Below are positions 34,741 through 43,059 of a stretch of DNA of 43,116 bases, piece after piece. The notes beneath the pieces were generated by a model, which made no database searches, was not told where the DNA came from, and saw nothing but the letters and a program-made list of their open reading frames with translations. The number at the start of each line of letters is the position of its first letter. The stretch's first letter is position 1. The position numbers were made by a program, and so were the translations under genes. Location of the stretch: contig JACOUA010000414.1 of NCBI GenBank assembly GCA_016178075.1, forward strand, positions 1 through 43,116, read 5' to 3'. The DNA is from Acidobacteriota bacterium. Lineage in GTDB: Bacteria > Acidobacteriota > Vicinamibacteria > Vicinamibacterales > JACQTH01.

Positions 34741-36111
34741 ATGACATCAGTGCCGACAGATTCGAGTGCGGTTCGCCCTGAGCTTGTCGAAGGGCGAGGC
34801 TCCGACGTTCGTGCTTCTACAGGCCATGTCCCGAGCGACGTTCGGCCTTCGACGGGCTCAGGCCGAACGGAGTCGAAGGGCGGCGCGTCGGGCGGGGCGT
34901 GGAAGCTTGCCGGGGTCGCCGTCCTCTCTCTGCTGGCCGGCGTCGGCGCGACCACGTTCGTGACGCGGACGTGGTTCGCGTCGACGATGGGCGCGCCCTC
35001 GGCGACCGTCGGCCGACATGAAGGCCAAGGCGCCTCGGCGAGGCCGACCGACGCGCAGATCCACACGACGCCTCCTGGTACGGACCAGCCAGGCGTGTAC
35101 GTGTCGCCCCTGCGCCAGCAACTCATTGGTATTCGAACCGCAGAAATCGCGCACCGCGCGCTCGAGAGCACCGTCAAGGCCGTCGGGACCCTCACCTACG
35201 ACGAGACGAGGGTGGCCGAGATCCACACCAAGATCGCGGGCTGGGTCGAGCAAATCCACGTGGATTTCGTCGGCAAGCCCGTCTCGAAGGGGGAGGCGCT
35301 GTTTTGCGTCTACAGCCCGGAGCTGCTGTCGACCCAGAAGGAATACCTGCTGGCGCTCAAGGCCAGGGATCAGCTCGCGCGGAGCCAGTTCGCGGAGACG
35401 CGTGAGGGCGCCGACAGTCTCCTGGCCGCCACGCGCGAACGGCTGAAGCTGTGGGACGTCAGCGATGCGCAGATCGAGGAGCTCGAGCGGACCGGGAAGG
35501 CCAGCAAGACCCTCACGCTCTACTCGCCGTTCAACGGCGTCGTGCTCGAGCGGAACACGTTCGACGGCCACTATCTCACACCGGAGTCGCCGGCGTTCAA
35601 GATCGCGGATCTGTCGACGATCTGGGCGGTCGCTCAGGTCTTCGAGTACGAGCTGTCACGCATCCATGTGGGACAGACCGCCGGCGTGGAGTTTCCCTAC
35701 GCGCCGCGCGCACGCTCGCTGACCGGACAGGTGACGTTCATCTCGCCGGACATCGACCCGCAGACGCGGCGCGCAAGGGTCCGGGTGGAGTTTCGCAACC
35801 CGGGGCTGAGCTTCAAGCCCGGCGCGTACGTGACCGTGTCGATCAAAAGTGACATCCATCACGAGCTGGCCGTTGCGGCCGAAGCCGTCATCGACAACGG
35901 CGATCGCCAGTACGTCATCCTGGCGCGTGGCAACGGCTACTTCGAGCCGCGCGAGATCGAGATCGGCCAGCAGGTCGGTGGGTACTTCCCCGTGCTCAAG
36001 GGCCTCGAACGCGGCGACGTCGTCGTCACCTCCGCGCAGTTCCTGATCGATTCCGAGACGAACCTGAAGGCGGCGATGGAATCGATGATCGGACATCAGC
36101 ACAAGCACTAA
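34741..36111 (+). CDS. cusB: CusB-type RND periplasmic adaptor with repeat-derived N-terminus
   Basis: A 456-aa protein. The first about 45 residues, before the membrane anchor (WKLAGVAVLSLLAGVGATTF), are encoded by a genomic hairpin repeat and read RPELVEGRGSD ... RPSTGSGRT. A YVSPLRQQLIGIRT segment follows, then barrel-sandwich and helical hairpin domains (AGWVEQIHVDFVGKPVSKGE, YSPELLSTQKEYLLALKARD) and the beta-barrel (ISPDIDPQTRRARVRVEFRN). The C-terminus is His-rich (MIGHQHKH). It bridges the OMF and RND and in the family also delivers Cu(I)/Ag(I). The start is supported by GAGG 8 nt upstream. Confidence 0.92.
   Translation: MTSVPTDSSAVRPELVEGRGSDVRASTGHVPSDVRPSTGSGRTESKGGASGGAWKLAGVAVLSLLAGVGATTFVTRTWFASTMGAPSATVGRHEGQGASARPTDAQIHTTPPGTDQPGVYVSPLRQQLIGIRTAEIAHRALESTVKAVGTLTYDETRVAEIHTKIAGWVEQIHVDFVGKPVSKGEALFCVYSPELLSTQKEYLLALKARDQLARSQFAETREGADSLLAATRERLKLWDVSDAQIEELERTGKASKTLTLYSPFNGVVLERNTFDGHYLTPESPAFKIADLSTIWAVAQVFEYELSRIHVGQTAGVEFPYAPRARSLTGQVTFISPDIDPQTRRARVRVEFRNPGLSFKPGAYVTVSIKSDIHHELAVAAEAVIDNGDRQYVILARGNGYFEPREIEIGQQVGGYFPVLKGLERGDVVVTSAQFLIDSETNLKAAMESMIGHQHKH
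34771..34868. repeat. RPELVEG/RPSTGSGRT-type hairpin repeat inside cusB
   Basis: Left arm 34771-34796 (GTTCGCCCTGAGCTTGTCGA...) and right arm 34839-34868 (...CCTTCGACGGGCTCAGG...) are inverted copies of the widely dispersed CCTTCGACAAGCTCAGG palindrome unit. Both are read in frame as part of the adaptor's cytoplasmic tail. Confidence 0.85.
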
Positions 36112-36131
36112 GCAGAACGTTGTCACGAATC

Positions 36132-36186
36132 AGCGCGGCGAGCGCAAGCGAGCCGTGGCAGGTCGTGGGGGTGGGGCCCCACGACA
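36132..36186. promoter_or_regulatory. Hairpin immediately before cusA
   Basis: GTCGTGGGG (36162-36170) and CCCCACGAC (36177-36185) form a perfect 9-bp stem with a G-rich 6-nt loop, ending 10 nt before the cusA ATG. The preceding GCGAGCGCAAGCGAGCCG block matches the repeat near 28990 in reverse. No free Shine-Dalgarno is visible, so the stem could limit cusA translation. Confidence 0.5.
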
Positions 36187-36195
36187 AACTAAAAA

Positions 36196-39100
36196 ATGGG
36201 CACCGCCATTAACAAACTCATCGCGTTCAGCGCGCGCAACGGGTTCATCGTTGTCCTCCTGATGCTCGGCATCGTCGTCGGCGGTGTCTGGGCCATTCGA
36301 CATACGTCCATCGACGCCATTCCGGATCTGTCGGACGTCCAGGTCATCGTCACGGCCAACTGGGAGGGCCGGAGCCCGACGGTCATCGAGGACCAGGTCA
36401 CCTATCCGATTGTGACGGCGCTGGTGTCCGCGCCCAAGGTGAAGGTGGTCCGGGGCTTCTCGTACTTCGACGTGGCGTTCGTTTATGTGATCTTCGAAGA
36501 CGGCGCCGATCTCTACTGGGCCCGGTCGCGCGTGCTGGAGTACCTGAACGGGTTGCAGGGACGTCTCCCCGCGGGCGTCCAACCGGTCCTCGGGCCCGAC
36601 GCGACCGGCGTCGGATGGGGCTTCGAGTACGCCCTCGTGGACCGCAGCGGCAAGCACGACCTGGCGAGCCTCCGGACGCTCAACGACTGGTACGTGCAGT
36701 ACTGGCTGCGCAGCGTGTCGGGCGTCGCGGAGGTCGCGCCGGTCGGCGGCTACGTCAAGCAGTATCAGATCGAAATCGATCCGAACGCCCTCCTGGCCTT
36801 CAACATACCTCTCGACACCGTCATCGACGCGGTGCGGCGCAGCAACAACGACGTGGGCGGCCGCGTCGTGGAGTTCACCGGCCGCGAGTACATGGTCCGA
36901 GGCCGTGGCTACATCAAGAGCGTCAGCGACATCGAGCAGGTCAGCCTGGGCGCCATGCGAGATGGCACGCCCGTCCTGGTCAAACACGTGGGACGGGTCA
37001 AGCTCGGGCCCGACATGCGCCGCGGCCTGGCCGATCTGAACGGCGAGGGCGACGTCGCGGGCGGGATCGTGGTGGTCCGATACGGCGCCGACACCTACGG
37101 GGTGATCGAGCACATCAAGAAGACCGTCGAGCAGAAGGTGCGACCCGCGCTCCCGCAAGGGGTCGAGTTCGTCACCACCTACGATCGGTCGGACCTCATC
37201 GAGCGCTCCATCGCGACGCTCAACGAGAAGCTGATCGAGGAAGCGATCATCGTGTCGCTCGTCTGCGTCGTGTTCCTGTGGCACGTCCGCAGCGCGCTGG
37301 TCGCCATCCTGACACTGCCGCTCTCGATCCTGCTGTCGTTCGTGGCGATGAAGACGATCGGTCTGGGCTCGAACATCATGAGCCTCGGCGGGATCGCCAT
37401 CGCGATTGGCGTGATGATCGACGCGGCCATCATCATGATCGAGAACGCGCACAAGCACCTGGAGAACCCTCCGGTGGCGCAGGACCCTGGTCCTGCGCCG
37501 GGCGGGTCTCTAGCGCCGCCGTCCCGCCGCGACATGGTGATCGAGGCCGCGCAAGAGGTGGGGCGCCCGCTCTTCTTCTCGCTCCTCATCATCACCGTGT
37601 CGTTCCTCCCGATCTTCACGCTGGAAGCGCAGGAGGGGCGCCTGTTCCGGCCCCTGGCCTTCACCAAGACATTCGCCATGGGGTTCGCGGCGCTAATGTC
37701 GGTGCTGGTGGTGCCGTATTTGATGGTTGTCTTCATCCGCGGTCGCATCCCGCCCGAAGAGAAGAACCCGATCAATCGATTCCTGATTTGGGCCTATCAC
37801 CCGTTTGTCAGACTGGTGCTGCGGCATCGCGCGCTCACGCTCATCCTGGCCCTAGCCCTGATGGCCAGTACGGTGCCGGTGTTCGTGAAGCTCGGCTCCG
37901 AGTTCATGCCGCCGCTCTACGAGGGCAGCTTCCTGTACATGCCGATCACGCTGCCGGGCGCATCGATCCAAACGGCGCAGCAGGTCCTGTCAGCGCAGGA
38001 CCGGCTGATCAAGCAGGTTCCCGAAGTCGCGTCAGTCTTCGGCAAGGCGGGGCGCGCGCTGTCGGCCACCGACCCGGCGCCCCTCGAGATGTTCGAGACC
38101 GTCATCAATCTGAAGCCCGAATCCGAGTGGCGGCCGGGCGTCACGCCGGCGACGCTCGAGGCCGAGCTGGATCGCCTGGTCCGCATCCCGGGCGTGGCCA
38201 ACGCCTGGACGATGCCGATCAAGGCGAGGACGGACATGCTGTCAACCGGGATCCGGACGCCCGTGGGAGTCAAGGTGTTCGGTCCAGATCTGGACGGTAT
38301 TAATAAGGTAGCGGCGCAGGTGGAAGCCGCACTGGCGATGGTCGCCGGCACCAGGAACGTGTTCGCCGAGCGCGTGACCGGCGGCTACTACGTCGACTTC
38401 GACGTCAAGCGCGACCAGATCGCGCGCTACGGCCTGACGATCCAGGACGTGGAGATGGTCATCGAGTCCGCCATCGGCGGCGCCAACGTCACCACGACGA
38501 TCGAGGGGCGCGAGCGCTACCCGGTCAATATTCGCTACCAGCGCACGTACCGGAGCGATGTGAACGCGCTCAAGCGCGTCCTCATCGCCACCCATGCGGG
38601 CGCACAGGTCCCGGTGGCTCAGGTGGCGGACATCCGGCTGACGTCCGGGCCCACCGTCATTCGCACCGAGCAGGCGCAGCTCGTCGGCTACGTTTACGTC
38701 GACGTCGCGGACCGGGACATCGGCGGTTACGTGGACGACGCGAAGCGCATGGTCAGTGAGATGGTCAAACTGCCCGAGGGCTACTCCCTCGAGTGGAGCG
38801 GCCAGTACGAGTACATGATGCGGGCCAAGGAGCGCCTGAAGATCGTGATCCCGCTCACGCTGCTGATCGTCGTCGTGCTCTTGTACTTCAGCACGCGCAG
38901 CGTCGCCAAGATCGCCATCGTGCTGCTGGCGGTGCCGTTCTCGCTGGTTGGCGCCTTCTGGCTGATCTACCTGCTCGACTATCACCTCAGCGTCGCGGTG
39001 TGGGTCGGGATCATCGCGCTTGCGGGTGTCGACGCCGAAACCGGAGTCGTGATGCTGCTCTATCTGGATCACGCGTTCGACAGGTTCAAAGCCGCGGGAC

Positions 39101-39429
39101 GGATGAAGGACCTCGAGGATTTGCGGGAGGCGGTGGAGGAAGGGGCCGTCAAGCGCATCAGGCCGAAGATGATGACGGTACTGGCCATCCTGTTGGGCCT
39201 GCTGCCGATCATGTGGAGCCACGGGACCGGCGCCGACGTGATGAAGCGCATCGCCGCCCCGATGGTCGGCGGGGTCGTCACGTCGTTCATCCTCGAGCTG
39301 CTGATCTATCCCGTGATCTTCACCCTGCGGAACTGGCACGGAGAAGTGAAGCCGAGGCTGCTGGCTGCCGTCCCCGTGTCCGTGCGCTCCGAGGGCGGGC
39401 ATGACGCCGCCGGAGCGATCGAGGTTTGA
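36196..39429 (+). CDS. cusA: CusA-type Cu(I)/Ag(I) RND efflux transporter
   Basis: A 1077-aa inner-membrane trimeric pump with 12 membrane helices and two large periplasmic loops. The heavy-metal RND motif IAIGVMIDAAIIMIENAHKH is in TM4. The three methionines that form the CusA Cu/Ag site are all present with unchanged spacing: Met582 (FLYMPITLPG), Met632 (PLEMFETV) and Met681 (RTDMLSTG), corresponding to E. coli Met573, 623 and 672. This argues for Cu/Ag rather than Co/Zn/Cd. The cytoplasmic loop after TM4 contains a Pro/Gly-rich insert (about 429-442) encoded by a perfect palindrome. It forms a tripartite pump with the two preceding gene products. Confidence 0.96.
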   Translation: MGTAINKLIAFSARNGFIVVLLMLGIVVGGVWAIRHTSIDAIPDLSDVQVIVTANWEGRSPTVIEDQVTYPIVTALVSAPKVKVVRGFSYFDVAFVYVIFEDGADLYWARSRVLEYLNGLQGRLPAGVQPVLGPDATGVGWGFEYALVDRSGKHDLASLRTLNDWYVQYWLRSVSGVAEVAPVGGYVKQYQIEIDPNALLAFNIPLDTVIDAVRRSNNDVGGRVVEFTGREYMVRGRGYIKSVSDIEQVSLGAMRDGTPVLVKHVGRVKLGPDMRRGLADLNGEGDVAGGIVVVRYGADTYGVIEHIKKTVEQKVRPALPQGVEFVTTYDRSDLIERSIATLNEKLIEEAIIVSLVCVVFLWHVRSALVAILTLPLSILLSFVAMKTIGLGSNIMSLGGIAIAIGVMIDAAIIMIENAHKHLENPPVAQDPGPAPGGSLAPPSRRDMVIEAAQEVGRPLFFSLLIITVSFLPIFTLEAQEGRLFRPLAFTKTFAMGFAALMSVLVVPYLMVVFIRGRIPPEEKNPINRFLIWAYHPFVRLVLRHRALTLILALALMASTVPVFVKLGSEFMPPLYEGSFLYMPITLPGASIQTAQQVLSAQDRLIKQVPEVASVFGKAGRALSATDPAPLEMFETVINLKPESEWRPGVTPATLEAELDRLVRIPGVANAWTMPIKARTDMLSTGIRTPVGVKVFGPDLDGINKVAAQVEAALAMVAGTRNVFAERVTGGYYVDFDVKRDQIARYGLTIQDVEMVIESAIGGANVTTTIEGRERYPVNIRYQRTYRSDVNALKRVLIATHAGAQVPVAQVADIRLTSGPTVIRTEQAQLVGYVYVDVADRDIGGYVDDAKRMVSEMVKLPEGYSLEWSGQYEYMMRAKERLKIVIPLTLLIVVVLLYFSTRSVAKIAIVLLAVPFSLVGAFWLIYLLDYHLSVAVWVGIIALAGVDAETGVVMLLYLDHAFDRFKAAGRMKDLEDLREAVEEGAVKRIRPKMMTVLAILLGLLPIMWSHGTGADVMKRIAAPMVGGVVTSFILELLIYPVIFTLRNWHGEVKPRLLAAVPVSVRSEGGHDAAGAIEV
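37476..37499. repeat. Perfect 24-bp palindrome inside cusA
   Basis: GGCGCAGGACC-CT-GGTCCTGCGCC, 11-bp arms with a 2-nt centre, encoding VAQDPGPAP in the loop following TM4. It looks like a small inserted repeat tolerated at a non-conserved site. Confidence 0.75.
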
Positions 39430-39729
39430 GAGAACGACGTGGGGACAAGACACGCGAAGTCTTGGTGATTTGGGCGCGGGCGCGCTCATCGGCTGCGGGC
39501 CGCCCGCGGACCGCCGAGAATCCGGCAGTGGGCAGGGACGCAGATTTGAAGGGGCAAAACTATATGCGGAACCCGTTTCGCCGCGACCTCATACCGCTGC
39601 ATGCGCCGGCCGTCTACGGGTTGCCGCACCCGGTACGCCTTCCTCGGTCCCCGGCGCGTTGCCGTCAACCGCGATGTTCGAGCTCGAGCGGAGCAGGATG
39701 ATATGTCGTCCGATCTTCACCCCGCACCT
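39430..39729. other. Gap between cusA and the sulfur-gene remnants
   Basis: No supported gene on either strand, no heptamer array and no clear promoter. Several short open frames have no protein-like character. It could contain more eroded sequence. Confidence 0.4.
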
Positions 39730-40323
39730 CTACAGCTTGAAGTGCAGCCACGACTTCTCGAACAAAACCTTTCCGACATGCGAGCGCCGGCTTGGCGTGC
39801 GGAGCGTCACGACGGGGTTCGGCTCGGCGTAGAAGTCGCCGCCGCCGAAGGCTGCCTTACCGCCGCCAACCTCGACGAAGCACTCGCCGTAGCCGTTGAA
39901 GCGGTTCTCGCCTGGACGACCAGCGACGGCAGCGACGATGTTTCTGGCCACGGTTTTGGCCTCGCCGTGGGCGAACACACCCGCCTTGGGCAGCGGCTTG
40001 CCGAGCCGCAGGGGAATCGAGACGACGTCACCGATCGCGTAGACTCCGGGGAACCGCGTCTCGAGCGTGTGGCGGTCGACCGCGATCCAACCACTCTCGC
40101 CGGTGAGCCCGCTCTCTCGCACCACGCGCGGCGCGCGGTGCGGCGGCACGTAGGCGAGCAGATCGAAGTCCGCGCTCGCACCGTCCGTGAAGTTCAGGCG
40201 CCTCGTCGCGGGGACCACGACGTTGATCTGATGCTCGGGGTGGTAGGGGATGCCTCGCTGTTCGAGCATCTGCGTCACGTCGGCCGAGACCTCGGGGCCA
40301 GCGACGCCCATTGGTCCGCCTGG
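39730..40323 (-). pseudogene. C-terminal half of a sulfide:quinone reductase-like FAD oxidoreductase
   Basis: The minus strand reads MGVAGPEVSADVTQMLEQRG then FDLLAYVPPHRAPRVVRESG, TLETRFPGVYAIGDVVSIPL (the FAD-binding GD motif of this family), KPLPKAGVFAHGEA and a normal end HVGKVLFEKSWLHFKL. This is the second half of a NAD(P)/FAD-dependent, SQR-like enzyme of about 400 aa. The N-terminal FAD-binding half (GxGxxG) is absent. A TGA at 40324-40326 closes the frame and DsrE sequence takes over in another frame about 10 nt further upstream. Relatives oxidise sulfide or carry sulfur in the membrane; this copy should be inactive. Confidence 0.8.
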
Positions 40324-40333
40324 TCATCCCGTG

Positions 40334-40528
40334 AAGCATGACCTCGACGTTGTAGTAGCCCTGCGGGACTTTCTGGTGGCCCTTCGCGCAGCTTGCCGCG
40401 TCGCCGATGAGGAAGAGCTTCACCTCCTCGCCTTCACGCTTCGAGAGGGCGCCGGCGAGCCGGAGGGCGTTGTAGCTGCGCTCGGTGCCGTAGGGCGGGT
40501 CGTTCAGGATGAACAGAGTCCTTGCCAT
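40334..40528 (-). pseudogene. N-terminal part of a DsrE-family protein
   Basis: An intact start (ATG 40528, GAGGGG about 8 nt upstream) and 65 residues of a DsrE/F-like sulfur-carrier protein: TLFILNDPPYGTERSYNALR, LSKREGEEVKLFLIGDAA, CAKGHQKVPQGYYNVEVML. The second half, with the usual C-terminal Cys motif, is missing; the reading frame runs on out of frame through the SQR-like remnant. A deletion joining dsrE to the middle of the SQR-like gene explains both partial genes. Confidence 0.78.
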
Positions 40529-40531
40529 GTG

Positions 40532-40741
40532 TCATGCCCCTCGGGCGGCCCGCTGAAGGCAGGCCTCCGTCCCGCCGCACAGGGATCGAGCCGAGGTGAA
40601 GCCACGAGCGAGAAGCTGATCCGCTGCCCGCGCGGATCGGCCCCCACCCTTGCCGCACACGGTGACGACGAGCGCGTCGCGCGGGAGATCGGACGCCCAG
40701 ACATCCAGAGCATCAAGAGAGATGTTGACAGCGCCGTCGAC
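40532..40741 (-). pseudogene. C-terminal part of a rhodanese-domain protein
   Basis: The minus strand reads VDGAVNISLDALDVWASDLP, then VVTVCGKGGGRSARAADQLL (the active-site Cys loop) and SLCGGTEACLQRAARGA, stopping 3 nt before the dsrE start. About 69 residues of a rhodanese (sulfur transferase) domain remain; the beginning is missing and MFS sequence is joined directly upstream in another frame. The catalytic Cys loop is intact, but there is no start. Confidence 0.78.
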
Positions 40742-41129
40742 AGGCGAACCCGGCGAAGCCGCCGGACGCGATCACAACACCGACGCCCACGGCCTGCACT
40801 CACATCCCCGAAGCCACGAGCCACTTGCGCCCGACGCGATCGGACCAGGCTCCCGTGAAGAGCTGCGCCATTCCCCACGTCGCCGGATAGACGGCGGCGA
40901 GCGTCCCGATCTGCCCGAGGCTCATCTGGGCAGCGGCGAAGAAAAGCTGGAACAGGCCCCACGCCATGCCGTCGTTGAGGTTGCTGACCAGGCCCGCCTG
41001 GCTGACGCTCGAGAGGTTGCGATCGAGCAACGACGTTCGCCAGAAGACCTCGCGCTGGGTGGGCTGGCCTTCGGGCGGCAGCTCGCCGTGCAGCGTTGAC
41101 TCGTGCAAGCCGGTCGCGAGAGGCGCCAT
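40742..41129 (-). pseudogene. N-terminal fragment of an MFS transporter with a nonsense mutation
   Basis: Starting at an ATG at 41129: TSLLDRNLSSVSQAGLVSNL, NDGMAWGLFQLFFAAAQMSL, GTLAAVYPATWGMAQLFTGA and the MFS loop motif WSDRVGRKW. A TGA at 40800-40802 falls where a Trp (TGG) is expected; beyond it the same frame still reads VQAVGVGVVIASGGFAGFA before identity ends at about 40744, at the rhodanese junction. So the gene has both a stop mutation and loss of about two thirds of its length. Confidence 0.78.
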
Positions 41130-41290
41130 TCACGCTGCTAGTCGTGACCCTCTCGCGAGCCCCTCCGGGCGATTTAGCTTAGCTACTTTCCGGTGAAGAA
41201 TGCACCACGTAAGTCCTTTATATCCTGTTCGGCGGCCGGCCGGCGCGTGACGGATCGCGTCATTTCTGTGTCGTAGGGCGCGGGCGGTTG

Positions 41291-41299
41291 TGCTAGAAT
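41291..41299 (+). promoter_or_regulatory. Extended -10 promoter of the insertion sequence
   Basis: TGCTAGAAT, ending 8 nt before the ATG at 41308, so transcription would begin at or next to the start codon (leaderless). No clear -35. Confidence 0.5.
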
Positions 41300-41307
41300 C
41301 CTACTCG

Positions 41308-41649
41308 ATGTCATCGATTAGGCACTCCACGAAACGCGCCGCGCTTCTGCGCCAGCTCGATCGCCTGGGCCGCCGCATGCTGTTTGGCACCGCGTCCGAG
41401 ACCTACCGGACGTGCGGGCAGCCGACCTGTCAGTGCCATCACGGCGGGCCCAAGCACGGGCCGCACCTGCAGGTCAGCTATCGCGGCGAGACCGGCAAGA
41501 CGACCGGGTACCACGTGCCGGCGGCCCTGGCCGACACCGTGTGCGACGGTGTGCGGGCGTGGCAGCGCTTCCAGGAGGTCGCGCGGACCCTGGCGGCGCT
41601 CAATCGCGAGCACGCGTGGCGCCGCCACGCGAAGCGGAGTGCGCGATGA
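41308..41649 (+). CDS. DUF6788-family accessory protein of the insertion sequence
   Basis: A 113-aa protein. The N-terminal helix (KRAALLRQLDRLGRRMLF) is followed by a compact metal-ligand motif YRTCGQPTCQCHHGGPKHGP (C-x4-C-x-C-H) and a short beta-rich part (YRGETGKTTGYHVPAAL). The C-terminal region is helical and basic. This pattern matches the DUF6788 family, which I know only as uncharacterised. An in-frame GTG at 41290 is an alternative start but lies upstream of the -10 box, so ATG 41308 is preferred. Its tight coupling to the transposase suggests a role in DNA binding or transposition control. Confidence 0.75.
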   Translation: MSSIRHSTKRAALLRQLDRLGRRMLFGTASETYRTCGQPTCQCHHGGPKHGPHLQVSYRGETGKTTGYHVPAALADTVCDGVRAWQRFQEVARTLAALNREHAWRRHAKRSAR

Positions 41650-41664
41650 CGGAGAGGAGCCCGT

Positions 41665-43059
41665 ATGGTCCGCCGCCGTCAGCGCGAGCGCAGCGTCTGG
41701 GAAGTGGTCCTGCCCGACGCGGAGAAGTTGTGGCCCGAGGCCTTGCGCCGCATCGATCAGTTGATCGATGACGAAGCGCTGGTCGAGGTGATCGCCGAGG
41801 CGCTCGAGCGCCGGTGGCCGCAGAGTCGTCGACGTGGCCGCGTGGGCACACCGGCCGAAGTCGTCCTCCGGATGCTCGTGTTGAAACATCTCTATCACTG
41901 GAGCTACGCGGAGCTGGAGCAAGAAGTCCGGGCAAATCTGGTGTCTCGCGCCTTCTGTCGTCTGAGTTGCGACGCCACGCCGGATGAGAAGACGATTCTG
42001 AAGATCGCCCAGGCGCTGGGCCCGACGGTGATCGGCCGGCTCCATCAGCGGGTCGTCCAGTTGGCGATCACCGCCGGTGTCACCGCCGGCCGCCGGCTGC
42101 GCGTCGATACGACGGTGGTGGAGACCAATATTCACTATCCCACCGACAGCTCGTTGCTGACCGATGGCGTCCGGGTGGTGACCCGCACGCTGAAGCGGAT
42201 CGAGGCGGTCATCGGGCGCGGGCGACGCGCGGTGCGCAATCGCCTGCGCAGTGCGCAGCGCCGCGGCTTCGAGATCAAGGCCTGCGCGCGGAGTCCGAAA
42301 ACGCGCGACGGGCTGGTGCGCAGCTATCGCCGCTTGCTGGCGACCACCCGGGCCGTGCTCCGCGATGCCGACACCATGACCCGCCGCGTCGGCCACCGGC
42401 TGCGCACGGTCGGCGCGCGGACGCGGCGTCGGCTGACCCGCCTGCGCGCGCAGGTCCAGGCCGTCCGCCCGCTGCTGCGACGGGTGATCACCCAGACCAC
42501 CGCGCGCGTCCTCGGCGGGGACACGCACGTGACGGACAAGGTGATGAGTCTGTTCGAGCCGCACACCGAAGGGATTCGCAAAGGCAAGATCGTGAAGCCG
42601 ACGGAATTCGGGAAGCTGGTCACGATTCAAGAGGCCGAACACCAGATCGTGACCGCGTACACCGTGCACCGCAAGCGTCCCGCCGATTCGACGCTGTGGG
42701 AACCTGCCCTCGAGGCGCACGTGCAGACGTTTGGGCGAGCGCCGGATCTGGCGACGGCGGACCGCGGCTTCGCGTCGGCCGCCAACGAGCAAGCGGCGAT
42801 CGACCGCGGCGTGCGACGCGTCGTCTTGCCGCGGCCGGGTCCCAAGTCGCCGGCGCGGCGGACGTATGAACGCCAACGCTGGTTTCGTCGGGGGCAGATC
42901 TGGCGCGTCGGCTGTGAAGGCCGGATTAGTGTGTTGAAACGCCGCCATGGCTTGCAGCGGTGTCTCTATCATGGACACGATGGCATGGAGCGATGGGTCG
43001 GTCTCGGCGTGACGGCGAACAATCTGCTCGTGATCGCCCGACACCTCGGGCCGCCGTAG
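41665..43059 (+). CDS. DDE transposase, ISNCY-like (ISDol1/IS1202 type)
   Basis: A 464-aa product. The N-terminal region has VLRMLVLKHLYHWSYAELEQ and RAFCRLSCDATPDEKTILKI. The catalytic core has Asp148 in RVDTTVVETNIHYPTDSSLL, Asp366 in TADRGF, and Glu418 in GCEGRISVLKRRHGLQRCLY. An Arg-rich insertion (about 190-275) separates the first two acidic residues. The motif 'VVExNIHxPTDSSLL' is typical of this ISNCY group. The frame is complete and all three acidic residues are present, so it may be active. GAGAGGAG lies a few nt before the ATG. Confidence 0.88.
   Translation: MVRRRQRERSVWEVVLPDAEKLWPEALRRIDQLIDDEALVEVIAEALERRWPQSRRRGRVGTPAEVVLRMLVLKHLYHWSYAELEQEVRANLVSRAFCRLSCDATPDEKTILKIAQALGPTVIGRLHQRVVQLAITAGVTAGRRLRVDTTVVETNIHYPTDSSLLTDGVRVVTRTLKRIEAVIGRGRRAVRNRLRSAQRRGFEIKACARSPKTRDGLVRSYRRLLATTRAVLRDADTMTRRVGHRLRTVGARTRRRLTRLRAQVQAVRPLLRRVITQTTARVLGGDTHVTDKVMSLFEPHTEGIRKGKIVKPTEFGKLVTIQEAEHQIVTAYTVHRKRPADSTLWEPALEAHVQTFGRAPDLATADRGFASAANEQAAIDRGVRRVVLPRPGPKSPARRTYERQRWFRRGQIWRVGCEGRISVLKRRHGLQRCLYHGHDGMERWVGLGVTANNLLVIARHLGPP

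Noticed and set aside
36130-37458. 442-codon minus-strand open frame opposite cusA
   Set aside because: Shadow of the RND pump gene; no domain features.
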